64,000 nucleotides of DNA. Source: an uncultured Draconibacterium sp. Its GTDB lineage: Bacteria; Bacteroidota; Bacteroidia; Bacteroidales; Prolixibacteraceae. Where the stretch lies: contig NZ_OY776414.1 of assembly GCF_963675585.1 (NCBI RefSeq), positions 909,001 through 973,000 of the forward strand, read 5' to 3'. How positions within the stretch are numbered: position 1 is the stretch's first letter; each line of letters opens with the position of its first letter. The notes beneath the pieces were generated by a model. That model did not search any database. It was not told the origin of the DNA and saw only the letters and a list, made by a program, of their open reading frames with translations. Shown in pieces: positions 45,805 through 55,421 of this stretch. Position numbers and translations under genes: made by a program.

Positions 45805-48800
45805 TTAAAAAGTAATGTTGGCACCAAAAACCATCGATTTTGAAAGTGGGGCACCACCGTAATCATCTCCGCTGTTGTTTACTGCTTCAGGGTTGAATCC
45901 ACCGTAGTATTTGTCGTGGCCAAACCAGTTTTCGGCAGTAACATAAACCCGTAATCCACTTATAACGGCACTGTTTATGTGTTGACCCACATCGTAACCA
46001 AGTGTAATGTTTCTAACTCTCCAGTAATCATTCGAGTACATCCAGTCCGTGTTTTTAATACGACCAAAGCTCGAATTAACTTTCCCTTTTAAACCGGCAC
46101 CCGGATCTTCAGGAGATCTCCAGCGGTCGGCCCAGGCACCTGTTGCCTGATCTAACCAACCCATACCTGTTCTGTCCATTGCACGACCAAAAGTCGAATA
46201 AAGTGTACCTCCGTGCTGTCCCTGAACCAAAACATTCAAATCGAAACCTTTAAAACGGAAGTTGTTGGTAATACCCCAAACATAATCAGGGTTCGGATGA
46301 CCTAAAATCTGGCGGTCGTCTGGCGAAATAACACCATCGCCGTTGTAATCCACATATTTTGGATCTCCTTCAGCCTGGTTGCCATAAAGTGCTGCACCTG
46401 CGTCGATGTCAGCCTGGCTTAAAATACCATCCTGCTGAACTACGTAAATGCTATACATCGGTTCTCCAACAGTTAAAATGTTGTGCTGAATATCGAAAGC
46501 ACCACCTAAAATTGGAGTGTTGTTTGGTCCTAACTGACGCACTTCGTTCGAGTTAAATCCAAGGTTAAAACTGGTTGTCCACTCAAATGCTCCTGTAAAG
46601 TTTCTGGTATTCAGTTCAAACTCCCAACCACTGTTAAATACTTCACCAATGTTGGTTAAAGCCTTGGTAAAACCAGTTGCCGCAGGAACGGGGATACTTA
46701 ACAACAGGTTGGTATTTGTTTTTGTGTAGTATTCCAAAGAACCGTAAACGCGGTTACTGTAAACTCCAAAGTCGATACCGTAGTTTATGGTTTTTGATTC
46801 TTCCCAACCTAAATCGCCGTTAGGATAGTTACTTGATGCCTGACCAACTACTTTTGAACCTCCAAACGAGTAATCAGATGCAGCAAGCAATGCAATATGA
46901 GAATAATCGCCAATGCTGTTGTTACCGGCTTTACCCCAGCTAAAACGAGCTTTTAAATTACTTAACCATTCCACATCTTCCAAAAAGCTTTCTTCCGAAA
47001 TACGCCATCCAAACGATGCTGCAGGGAAAATACCCCATTTGGTATCGTCACCAAAACGTGATGATCCATCGCGACGGATACTCGCAGTTAACAAATAACG
47101 CTCCATGTAACTGTAATTTACCCTTCCAAAATACGAAAGCAGAACGCTCTGAGTTTCGTAGGTATCAGTTGATGTTGCTTTAATATCGTTTGCATCGTTT
47201 AAAGTAGTAATGTAGTCGGTACCAAATCCGCCGGTGGTTCCAATTCTGAAGTTTTCAAGTTTATTGAAATTATATGAGAAACCTGCTACAGCTGACACAC
47301 TGTGATTTTCCTGAATGATTTTGTTGTACGAAAGTGTATTTTCGTTTACAAATGTTTGACGGGTAAAACCGCTGTAACTACCACTGGCGAGACGAGCCGA
47401 AGGAGTCTTTCCATTTACAAAGGCTGGTCGGTAAAATTTGTAACGCTGATCGGTATGGTCGAGGTTGGCCGACGATCTTAGTTTTAAACCATTAATAATT
47501 TCGTATTCGCCAAAAATAGTTGCCAGTGTTCTGAAAATCTTGGTTTGACCAATGGTGTTTTCCAAAACTCTTACCGGACTGTTTCTTGAATTTCCATAAG
47601 TCAACTGTCCGTTGTCGCCAACGTTGATGTCCAATCCTACTGATTCTTCAGTTAAAGGTGGCATACCTACTGCTACGTGTAAAATCTGGTCTTTCCCTTC
47701 AACACCGGGATCCTGTCCAATTGAAAAAGAAGGTGCAATGTTAATACCTGCTTTAATTTTATCGTTTGGTGTTACTTCCACATTCGAACGAACAGAAAAA
47801 CGTTCGTAATCTGTATTTTTAAAATATGCTTGTTGGTTCAGGTAGTCACCCGATACAAAATATTTAACACCGTCATTACCACCGTTAGCCGATAACTGAT
47901 AGTTCTGTACAATTCCTTTTCTGAAAATTTCGTCTTGCCAGTCAACCGATTCATATTTTCCATAATCCGCTAAATACCAGTCAGCATCAGGGATTTGGTT
48001 GCGGTCGAAACTACCAATATTAGCCACACGAGTTGCATAATTGTCGGCTGCCGAACGATTCTGACCACCCGGATCTTTCGAAATGTAGTTTACATCCATG
48101 TATTCAATGGCACGGTCGATCCACTCATCGGTGCTTAACACATCCATTTTTCGGTTGGGTTCGTTCCATCCTGTGTACATGTTAAATGTGATGCTTGGTT
48201 TTCCTGATTTACCTTTTTTAGTTTCGATAAGTACAACCCCGTTTGAAGCTCTCGATCCGTAAATAGCTGCTGCTGCGGCATCTTTAAGTACCTGAATTGA
48301 GGCAATGTCGTTTGGGTTAATATTATCAAGCGGGTTACCCGAAGAGAAACCTCCTGAACCGTTTTGAGTGCTCATTTCCAAAGGAAATCCATCAATTACA
48401 TACAATGGTTCGTTGTTGGCTGTAATCGATCCGGTTCCACGAATCTGGATACTCATTCCTTTACCGGGCATACCACTGGTTTGTTTAACACGTACACCGG
48501 CCATTTGTCCAACCAGTGCCTGGTCCAAACGTTGAACAGGACGTTCGCTCAATTGCTCGGCATCGTATTGTGCAATGGCACCGGTAACCGAAGCTTTCTT
48601 CTGAGTACCGTAACCTACTGCAATTACTTCTTCAATTCCAATTGCATCCGGCTCAAGCGAAATACTAAGTTCTGTTTGACCTGCAACCGCAACTTCCTGC
48701 GACCGCATTCCAACAAAAGAAAATACAAGTATTGCATTTTCTGGTACATTGTTGAGTGTGAAATTACCATCGCCGGTTGTTACAGTTCCTTGAGTTGTAC

Positions 48801-49257
48801 CTTTTATAATAACGGTTACGCCAGGTAGTGGAAATCCTTCGTTATCGGTTACTTTTCCTTTGATTGGATTTTGCTGAACTCCATTTCCATTTTCCTGTGC
48901 TTCGCTGATTGGAGTAATCGCAATGTATCTGTCAATTACTTTGTACGAATAATCGCTTCCTTCCAGCAAATTAGATAGAATGTTTTCAATACTCTGTTCA
49001 TCGAATTTTACATTTACCTCTTTATCCAATATTGTTTCATTAGATTTAATTATAAAACGGTAATCTGTAACTTTTTCCAATTGTTCGATAACTTCTCCAA
49101 ATGAAGATTTCATTTCGAGAGAAATTTTTTGAGTCTGCCCGTACGAGCTTGCATAAACATGTATGCATAAGAACATTACCAAAAACGCAGTTATTTTCAT
49201 AATCCGCAAAAGTTTTTTAATTGGTGCCCATAGTGGGACACAATCTGTTTTTTTCAT
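45805..49257 (-). CDS. SusC-type TonB-dependent transporter with STN domain (locus B)
   Basis: 1150 residues, ATG start. Export segment at 20-40, STN domain about 43-115, carboxypeptidase-regulatory-like domain about 131-205 (GVTVIIKGT), the EEVIAVGYGTQKK junction, plug and barrel. Imports oligosaccharides and, through STN, signals to the neighbouring FecR. The surroundings (PL11, GH105, GH28, CE8, CE12, PL1) make pectic or rhamnogalacturonan oligomers the likely cargo. It is homologous to the locus A transporter but clearly diverged, so the two loci are not a recent duplication. Confidence 0.94.
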   Translation of the reverse strand: MKKTDCVPLWAPIKKLLRIMKITAFLVMFLCIHVYASSYGQTQKISLEMKSSFGEVIEQLEKVTDYRFIIKSNETILDKEVNVKFDEQSIENILSNLLEGSDYSYKVIDRYIAITPISEAQENGNGVQQNPIKGKVTDNEGFPLPGVTVIIKGTTQGTVTTGDGNFTLNNVPENAILVFSFVGMRSQEVAVAGQTELSISLEPDAIGIEEVIAVGYGTQKKASVTGAIAQYDAEQLSERPVQRLDQALVGQMAGVRVKQTSGMPGKGMSIQIRGTGSITANNEPLYVIDGFPLEMSTQNGSGGFSSGNPLDNINPNDIASIQVLKDAAAAAIYGSRASNGVVLIETKKGKSGKPSITFNMYTGWNEPNRKMDVLSTDEWIDRAIEYMDVNYISKDPGGQNRSAADNYATRVANIGSFDRNQIPDADWYLADYGKYESVDWQDEIFRKGIVQNYQLSANGGNDGVKYFVSGDYLNQQAYFKNTDYERFSVRSNVEVTPNDKIKAGINIAPSFSIGQDPGVEGKDQILHVAVGMPPLTEESVGLDINVGDNGQLTYGNSRNSPVRVLENTIGQTKIFRTLATIFGEYEIINGLKLRSSANLDHTDQRYKFYRPAFVNGKTPSARLASGSYSGFTRQTFVNENTLSYNKIIQENHSVSAVAGFSYNFNKLENFRIGTTGGFGTDYITTLNDANDIKATSTDTYETQSVLLSYFGRVNYSYMERYLLTASIRRDGSSRFGDDTKWGIFPAASFGWRISEESFLEDVEWLSNLKARFSWGKAGNNSIGDYSHIALLAASDYSFGGSKVVGQASSNYPNGDLGWEESKTINYGIDFGVYSNRVYGSLEYYTKTNTNLLLSIPVPAATGFTKALTNIGEVFNSGWEFELNTRNFTGAFEWTTSFNLGFNSNEVRQLGPNNTPILGGAFDIQHNILTVGEPMYSIYVVQQDGILSQADIDAGAALYGNQAEGDPKYVDYNGDGVISPDDRQILGHPNPDYVWGITNNFRFKGFDLNVLVQGQHGGTLYSTFGRAMDRTGMGWLDQATGAWADRWRSPEDPGAGLKGKVNSSFGRIKNTDWMYSNDYWRVRNITLGYDVGQHINSAVISGLRVYVTAENWFGHDKYYGGFNPEAVNNSGDDYGGAPLSKSMVFGANITF

Positions 49258-49289
49258 AAATTTGAAATGTTTTGATTGATGAATAATTC

Positions 49290-49389
49290 GCCTGTTGTCA
49301 AGCAGGCTTATGTTTATCGATGCCCGGATGGAGGTTTAGAGATCCATCCAGCATACCAGACCGGAGATATTGTCAGTATTTTCGGTCTG
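49290..49389 (-). other. Structured leader between fecR and susC (locus B)
   Basis: Three hairpins in a 100-base stretch: CAGACCG (49357-49363) / CGGTCTG (49383-49389); GGATGGA (49326-49332) / TCCATCC (49343-49349); GCCTG (49290-49294) / CAGGC (49303-49307). Stems are 7, 7 and 5 bp and perfect. No T tract follows them on the minus strand. They lie in the 196-base gap between fecR and susC and would form a structured 5' leader of the susC message. Confidence 0.5.
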
Positions 49390-49453
49390 TTTTTTTGTCA
49401 GAAGTAGGATGTGTTTTTCATTTGTTTTAGTTTAAGCTTTTATTAGTTATTGA

Positions 49454-50437
49454 TTAATTCCAGTAAATTATTGTTGGTTTGTCGGTGCGGTATTCAATCT
49501 TGTATTCCAAAGAGCTGGTAAGTTTAAACACTTCCAGAATTTGGTCTATTGGTTTGTTTTTAAGTATGGTTCCGTTGTAAACGTCGTTTTTAAGTTCCGG
49601 ATTTTCAAAAATGATTTCCACGTTGTACCACCTTTCAATTTTTAAGGCGATGTCGTTTAAACTTTCGTCTCTAAACACCACCAGGCCTTGTTGCCACGAA
49701 GTAAAAAGTCCGGTGTTTACTTCGCTCAGATTAATGCGGTTTTCGGCTTTTAAGTATTGGGCATTTTCACCCGGTACAAGTCGTGTTAGTTCTTCACCGT
49801 CGGGATTTACAATCCCCAGGCTTCCTTCTACCAAAGTGGTATTTATTTCTTCATCGTTGGGGTAGGCTTGTATATTAAACGAAGTTCCGTAAACTTTCAA
49901 CGATATTTCTTCGGTGGTGTTAACTACAAACGGGTGGCTTTTATCCGAATGAACCTGAAAAAAAGCTTCCCCTTCGAGTTTAACCTGGCGGTTTCCGCTA
50001 CTAAAATTCGAATCGTAAAATAATTTACTTCCCGAGTTTAAGTGAACGGTTGTTCCATCGGGTAAAAATACGGTGGACATTTGTCCGAGTGGTACCTCAA
50101 ATTGTGTTTGAGCTACATAAACCGGTTTTGAGTTGGTGAAATCGAACATGCTGTTGGCAAATATTCCGAGTGAAAACAGAATAACCGCAGCCGCTGCATA
50201 TTTGAGTGCAGATAAAATAAAGCGATTGTTTTTTTGCTTTTTTAAACCTGATTTGCTGAGTTTATCCCAAAGTTGATTCGGATCGTTTTGTGAAGTGGCG
50301 CTTAAAGCCCATGATTTTTTGTATTGAATAAATACTTTTCGGTTTTCGGGAGATTCATCAATCCACTCGAATAGCGCTTTAACTTCAGCTTCCGACGCTT
50401 CCTGCGCCAGGTATTTATAAATTTTAGTCTGATCCAT
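49454..50437 (-). CDS. FecR-family anti-sigma factor (locus B)
   Basis: 327 residues. Cytoplasmic N-terminus with the helix EVKALFEWIDESPENR, one membrane segment at about 74-96, a periplasmic FecR domain (about 105-230; HPFVVNTTEEISLKVYGTSF) and a C-terminal DUF4974-like domain (DIALKIERWYNVEI). It should sequester the sigma factor encoded upstream and be released by the STN signal of the following SusC. Confidence 0.93.
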   Translation of the reverse strand: MDQTKIYKYLAQEASEAEVKALFEWIDESPENRKVFIQYKKSWALSATSQNDPNQLWDKLSKSGLKKQKNNRFILSALKYAAAAVILFSLGIFANSMFDFTNSKPVYVAQTQFEVPLGQMSTVFLPDGTTVHLNSGSKLFYDSNFSSGNRQVKLEGEAFFQVHSDKSHPFVVNTTEEISLKVYGTSFNIQAYPNDEEINTTLVEGSLGIVNPDGEELTRLVPGENAQYLKAENRINLSEVNTGLFTSWQQGLVVFRDESLNDIALKIERWYNVEIIFENPELKNDVYNGTILKNKPIDQILEVFKLTSSLEYKIEYRTDKPTIIYWN

Positions 50438-50572
50438 TTTAGTGTTCTCTGTAATTAAGTAAACCCTTATTTATGGAAACCCCACATTGGGTTTTATAAT
50501 TTTTTTGTTTTTTTTCGAGTTTAAAGCGCTTCGATAGTTTGTTACAACAACATTTGCTTGTAATTGCACAAA

Positions 50573-51175
50573 TTATTGGACAATAAACAATACAAGTATT
50601 GCAGGCAAATATTCAGAAAGGCTTGCCTTTAGTGCTTTTATTGCACGGGTCATGTTGGCTTCAACCGATTTTACGTTAATGCCAAGTTCTTCCGCAATTT
50701 CCTTGTTCATTTTTCCCTCGAAGCGTTTTTTGATAAAAACCAGGCGGCATTTTTCAGGAAGTGTGCTGATTGATTTCTGAATTAATTCATCCAGTTCGGT
50801 GATTTCAATTGAATTAAAATCAAAACTTTCGAGTACTTCCGAATTCAACAGTTGTTCTTTTTCATTCAGGGCCTGGCTGGAATATTTCTCCACAACTTGC
50901 TGATGGCGGATAAAGTTTAAACAGGCCGACTTGGCAAAGGTGTACAGAAACGAATTTATGCCACTTGGTTTCTCAATTTTTTTGCGGTTTAACCAAAGAT
51001 TCAAAAAGGCTTCCTGCGCCATGTTTTGAGCATCGTCGTGGCTGGAAATAAACTGGTCACAAAATCCGGCAATCTGATTGAATTTAGACTTGAAAATATG
51101 TTCAAATGCCAGTTCGTCCCCATCTTTAAAACGGGCAAAAAAGAATTCATTTAAACTGTTATTTTCGAGTATCAT
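50573..51175 (-). CDS. ECF sigma-70 factor (locus B)
   Basis: 200 residues, ATG start. Region 2 at about 20-85 (FEHIFKSKFNQIAGFC, AQEAFLNLWLNRKKIE) and region 4 at about 130-185 (LPEKCRLVFIKKRFEGKMNKEIAEELG, VKSVEANMTRAIKAL). A FecI-like Bacteroidetes sigma of the RNA polymerase sigma-70 family 1 type. The gap of 135 bases to fecR has no gene. It lies inside a same-strand series of genes, with the PL1 gene ending 103 bases upstream. Confidence 0.93.
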   Translation of the reverse strand: MILENNSLNEFFFARFKDGDELAFEHIFKSKFNQIAGFCDQFISSHDDAQNMAQEAFLNLWLNRKKIEKPSGINSFLYTFAKSACLNFIRHQQVVEKYSSQALNEKEQLLNSEVLESFDFNSIEITELDELIQKSISTLPEKCRLVFIKKRFEGKMNKEIAEELGINVKSVEANMTRAIKALKASLSEYLPAILVLFIVQ

Positions 51176-51278
51176 AAGTTAAGTAGTAGTCCTGATCAAC
51201 AAAAATGCAATTTTTTAAATGTATTCCACTTTTAAGAAGCGAAAAAAATGTCAGAGCATAATTTTTTATTTACGAACA

Positions 51279-53552
51279 TCATTTTTTTAGAATCAGCTGC
51301 TTTGAATATTGTCCGTTTGCGATTACTTCAAGGATGTAACTTCCGGTATTTAATAGACTCAGATCAATGGTTTTTGCTCCCGACTGATCCAATACAACTC
51401 TGGCTCCGCTCATGTTGTAAACAACCACATGTTCGATCTCATCTGCCGTAATAATGTTCAACTTATGAGTAACCGGATTTGGGTAGACTTTTAAACCAGA
51501 ACTGATATTAATTTTCGCTGTACCTGTTTCAATAAAATCGATATTGATGTAGTAAAGATTGGCAACATCTGTTTTTGTAATCTCATGTTCGCCCGCCGCA
51601 ATTGTAAGTGTTACAATTCCTTCGGAGGCCTTGTAATTCATTCCATCCACGTTAATTCTTCCTGCAAAAGTTGGATTAAAAACCAGTGTTAAACTGGCTT
51701 CTTCGGAAGTTGTAAATTTTATGCTGGTACTCGATTCAATTTTCAGGCACTGAGTTAAAGTAAGGTCGTTGAATACAACCGTGCCTTTTGAATCCGACAA
51801 ATTACCGCTAATGTCAAAATAGGTACTCGTTGTTCCCGATTCAGTAAAATTATGAACTACATCTCCTTTTATTTCGCTGCCACCACCGTCGGAGCCTCCG
51901 TTTCCTCCGCCAGTATCTGCACTGTCGGCCTGCACTTCAATCAAACCGGTCGTGTAATTTACGAGTGAAGTTTTTAATCCCGAGTTTAACGAATACAGCG
52001 CATCGTCAACCGTGTTGTTAAACGTCCATTTAAAATCGCCTCCATTCATGCGGCCGGCATACGCCATAACTTTTGTTTTGGCAGCTTCCGGACTGTCGGC
52101 AGTGTAATTGTACATTACCGAGGTATTTGTGTCGAAGTTGTTGTAGGTATTCGAACCAAAAGCCGATTTTACAGTAGTGCTGACAACTTCGTCCCGAGAG
52201 CTTGCAACATAGGCATCAAAATCAACCGTGGAATTCGGATAATTTGAATCACCATACGGAACAAACCGTTTTTGCCCCGTCATGTAATTGTTGAATGCTT
52301 TGATTGAACCACCATCTTCTTTCGAAAAGGTGGGCATGTCGGAGTAATCATTCGTTTGGCTGCTTTCGTCAAACACATCCGATCCCTGCATGGAAGTAAG
52401 GATTGGATACTTACAATTGCGGAAGTAATTGGCTTCAACAAAAACAGAAGATCCCAGTGTTGATCCTACACCATATTTGGCAATGCCATCGTAATAGTTG
52501 TTGTACACATGTGCCGAGTAAAACCTAACTCTTGGGTGGCGCGAGTCGCAGTGGTCGTACCAGTTGTGATGATAGGTAATAAACAAACCTTTGGTGGTAT
52601 CTTCGCTTAAGCCAAGCAGGTTCGACTTTCCTGTATCCCAAAAATGATTGTACGAGAAAGTGACATACGTTGATTTTTTACAATCCAGCGCTCCGTCACC
52701 CTTTGCCTGATCGGAGTCACCACCTGCATCGCCATAAAAAAAATCGCAGTGATGTACCCAAATGTGGTCGTTGTTTTGTTGCAATCCGATATCATCACCT
52801 TCTTCGCTGTTTGTATTCATCAAACCAATATTTCGAATTTCGATGTTTGATGCGTTTTTAACCCGTATGCCCCAGCCGTCAGCCACGGCATCATCGCCAA
52901 CACCTTCAAAAGTGATAAATCCCGAAGAATTGTTGTCGTTCTCAATCACGATATCACCTTTGTCCATAACATCAAGGTCGGTAATCTGTCCAACCAGTCT
53001 GATAATTAATGGCCGGTTATCATTTCCTTTTTTAAAACCTTCCAGAATTGTTTGCAAGCCCACACATGGATTCGAATTTGCACCGGTAACCTCCAGTTCA
53101 ATACTATTTTTGGAATTTTCAGTAATGTATAAAACTACAGCTCCGTTACGAGGTGTTCCGTTGTCGTTGTATGCACCCGGAACTCTATTGTTTGAGAAAG
53201 CAAAACCTGTTCGATCGTGCGATTCAACAGTTAACGATTCAGTTACCGAAGCTTCGCCTTCTTCACCATTCACAACGGGCACAACTTTAAGTGTGTACGT
53301 GCCGGCCTCAAGTCCCAATACATCTGCACGGTAATAGTCCTGGTATTTTCGAATCAACTGATCATCTATTTTCTGATCGGTTTTGCCCTGCCCGCTGTAG
53401 TACACGTTGTAGCTTTCCGCCCCGTTAACCGTTTGCCATTTAACAAAAGCCGATTCCAACCATCCGGCAGACTCCGTAATTGTAGCTTTTTGTGCAAAAA
53501 CGGAAAGTGAGATAATACAGAGACTGATATAAGTAAGAATTCCTTTGAGCAT
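51279..53552 (-). CDS. Secreted PL1 pectate lyase with FN3 and T9SS sorting domain
   Basis: 757 residues; signal peptide ends at VFAQ. FN3-like domain about 22-110, PL1 right-handed beta-helix about 115-470, a low-complexity Gly/Asp-Ser linker, a beta-sandwich of unknown type about 565-670, and a T9SS type A sorting domain 680-757 (KVYPNPVTHKL). PL1 features: calcium-site motif GDSDQAKGDGALD and the catalytic-arginine block DSRHPRVRF (Asp336-Phe344, R341 or R343). It cleaves de-esterified homogalacturonan by beta-elimination outside the cell. The sorting domain implies surface display or release. Confidence 0.93.
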   Translation of the reverse strand: MLKGILTYISLCIISLSVFAQKATITESAGWLESAFVKWQTVNGAESYNVYYSGQGKTDQKIDDQLIRKYQDYYRADVLGLEAGTYTLKVVPVVNGEEGEASVTESLTVESHDRTGFAFSNNRVPGAYNDNGTPRNGAVVLYITENSKNSIELEVTGANSNPCVGLQTILEGFKKGNDNRPLIIRLVGQITDLDVMDKGDIVIENDNNSSGFITFEGVGDDAVADGWGIRVKNASNIEIRNIGLMNTNSEEGDDIGLQQNNDHIWVHHCDFFYGDAGGDSDQAKGDGALDCKKSTYVTFSYNHFWDTGKSNLLGLSEDTTKGLFITYHHNWYDHCDSRHPRVRFYSAHVYNNYYDGIAKYGVGSTLGSSVFVEANYFRNCKYPILTSMQGSDVFDESSQTNDYSDMPTFSKEDGGSIKAFNNYMTGQKRFVPYGDSNYPNSTVDFDAYVASSRDEVVSTTVKSAFGSNTYNNFDTNTSVMYNYTADSPEAAKTKVMAYAGRMNGGDFKWTFNNTVDDALYSLNSGLKTSLVNYTTGLIEVQADSADTGGGNGGSDGGGSEIKGDVVHNFTESGTTSTYFDISGNLSDSKGTVVFNDLTLTQCLKIESSTSIKFTTSEEASLTLVFNPTFAGRINVDGMNYKASEGIVTLTIAAGEHEITKTDVANLYYINIDFIETGTAKINISSGLKVYPNPVTHKLNIITADEIEHVVVYNMSGARVVLDQSGAKTIDLSLLNTGSYILEVIANGQYSKQLILKK

Positions 53553-53715
53553 GATTTCTAAATTTAAACTTTCAGTAATCAGAAAATAATCAAATGCGGT
53601 AAAGCTAATTTTGGATCACACATTTTAGCAGGAATCATTACAATTTACGCTGCGGTTCGTTTAACTAAACTATTCCTTAATTTCGCTTTGAACTTAATTA
53701 TCTCTATTCCTTAAA

Positions 53716-55404
53716 TTAAAAAGTAAGAATTTTATTTGAAAATATCTGCTTCTTGTCATCAATGGTTTTAACAATATACACACCTTCCCCAATGTTGTCA
53801 ATCCGGGTGCGAAGAGAACTTTGATTGGTTTGTTTCTGAAAGATTAGTGTACCTGAAATGGAATATACGTAGATACTTTTAATGTTATCCGTATGGTTTA
53901 TGATCAGCTCTTTTGAAGAATTGTTCCAATACGCTTTTAACGCTGTTTTATTTACAGGGATTGTATTTACGGCAGTATAAAGTGCATCTTCGTTTTGAGC
54001 TGTTGTTATTGCGTCAACAAGGCTGTATAAATACACCTCGATGTTTGGATAAATTCCGTCAACCGATTTTAACTGGGCATCGTCGGCACTTTCAGGATTC
54101 AGGTTGTTCGCAATTTCCCACTCATCGGGCATACCATCTTCGTCGGTATCGGCAGGTGCATCGGCAGTTGCCAGAACCGGCCAACCTCCAACAGCGCCTT
54201 GTGTATCAACCAAACCATTTGTACTTCCGTTTCCTCCATCGGTATATGTAACTGTTCCGGTAGCCGCTTCATGGAGTACACGAATGTCAACCGAATCCTG
54301 CGCCAAACTTGCACCGCAGAATTCAATCACCTTTTCGAAAGCCATTTCGGCAGTATGAGTAGTTACCGCAACAAAAGGGTAGGGAGAATCCGATTTTAAA
54401 TCGTTTAAAGTAACACCGGGAGCCAGGCTCGAAAAGGATGAGTTCATGTCAACACCATTCCAGTTGTCTTCGGTTGTTACAGTACTCGCTGTCATAAAAT
54501 TCCCGTCGATGTAAAAAGTTCCGTATGTTCCTGCTGGCTGCGAATTTGATCCGTTATCGGGATAAGGTTCAATTATCCGGTCTTTGTGAGAGGAAGCCGG
54601 GCCTGCCTTGTAATAGTTGTTCACAATATTGTATCGTCCGCCTTCGGCAGCATAGCAACTATTTCCTCCCCAGTTATAAATTACATTGTTTCGGTGATCG
54701 ATCAGTTCTTCATCGGGTTTATTCGAATAGCGGCTGCCGCAAAAACGTGGATTCCGGCTGTCGTGATGCGCCAGCAAATTGTGGTGAAAAGTTACACCCC
54801 GTCCTCCCCAAATACCACCATATCCGTGTTTGCCTTTTGCATGAACTGAAATACGCAGACTTTCGGATAAAATACTCCACTGCAGGGTAAATTTTTCATT
54901 GTCGTAGAAACTGGCACATTCGTCGGTTGACCAGCTCATTGAACAGTGATCGATGATAATGTCGGTGTGTCTTCTTCCGCCCAGCGCATCGTCTTCCTGG
55001 TTGGTTTCATCTCCCATTCGGAAACGTAAATATCGAAGAATAACATTGTCGGTATTTACAACTACCGGATAATCGCGAATTGTGATGCCGCCGCCCGGAG
55101 CAGTTTGTCCGGCAATGGTAACATTCGGATTAGAGATGTTTAGCCTGCTTTTCAACTTGATGGTTCCGGAAACCTTGAATAAAATTATCCGCGCTCCCGA
55201 TTGGTTGATGGCATATCGTAAACTACCTTTACTTGTATTGTCTTCCAGATTGGTCACATAAATCACTTGTCCGCCACGTCCTCCGCTAACAAATTTCCCA
55301 CTCCCTTCAGCACCCGGAAATGCAGGTACTTCTCCTTCCTGAGCTATACTTGTTAGAACTATGGAAAGCAGAATTAACAAAAAGCTCAATTTTATTTTTG
55401 TCAT
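53716..55404 (-). CDS. Secreted PL1-family pectate lyase with T9SS tail
   Basis: 562 residues; signal peptide ends at SIAQ (residue 22). From residue 27, AFPGAEGSGK opens a PL1-type beta-helix (PL1_2-like from memory) with DNVILRYLRFRMGD, DHCSMSWSTDE and HHDSRNPRF. A DTDEDGMPDEW calcium-binding loop at about 425 is followed by a T9SS type A sorting domain (about 490-562). It should cut pectate outside the cell. It is a close paralogue of the C-terminal part of the next gene upstream, so tandem duplication is likely. Confidence 0.93.
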   Translation of the reverse strand: MTKIKLSFLLILLSIVLTSIAQEGEVPAFPGAEGSGKFVSGGRGGQVIYVTNLEDNTSKGSLRYAINQSGARIILFKVSGTIKLKSRLNISNPNVTIAGQTAPGGGITIRDYPVVVNTDNVILRYLRFRMGDETNQEDDALGGRRHTDIIIDHCSMSWSTDECASFYDNEKFTLQWSILSESLRISVHAKGKHGYGGIWGGRGVTFHHNLLAHHDSRNPRFCGSRYSNKPDEELIDHRNNVIYNWGGNSCYAAEGGRYNIVNNYYKAGPASSHKDRIIEPYPDNGSNSQPAGTYGTFYIDGNFMTASTVTTEDNWNGVDMNSSFSSLAPGVTLNDLKSDSPYPFVAVTTHTAEMAFEKVIEFCGASLAQDSVDIRVLHEAATGTVTYTDGGNGSTNGLVDTQGAVGGWPVLATADAPADTDEDGMPDEWEIANNLNPESADDAQLKSVDGIYPNIEVYLYSLVDAITTAQNEDALYTAVNTIPVNKTALKAYWNNSSKELIINHTDNIKSIYVYSISGTLIFQKQTNQSSLRTRIDNIGEGVYIVKTIDDKKQIFSNKILTF

Positions 55405-55421
55405 CGTTTTAACTGTTTGGC

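Noticed and set aside
21661-49440. A shared TTnGTTTTAGTTT string in both fecR-susC gaps as a sigma target site
   Set aside because: The distances to fecR and susC differ widely between the two loci and the string is simple AT-rich sequence; not enough for a promoter call.
52762-53334. A plus-strand open frame of 190 codons inside the PL1 gene
   Set aside because: It mirrors the coding constraint of the lyase on the other strand and has a Ser/Pro-rich shadow composition.
53650-53720. Direct repeat of AATTTAAGGAATAG / AATTAAGGAATAG between two PL1 genes
   Set aside because: Short, imperfect and AT-rich; consistent with chance in an intergenic gap.
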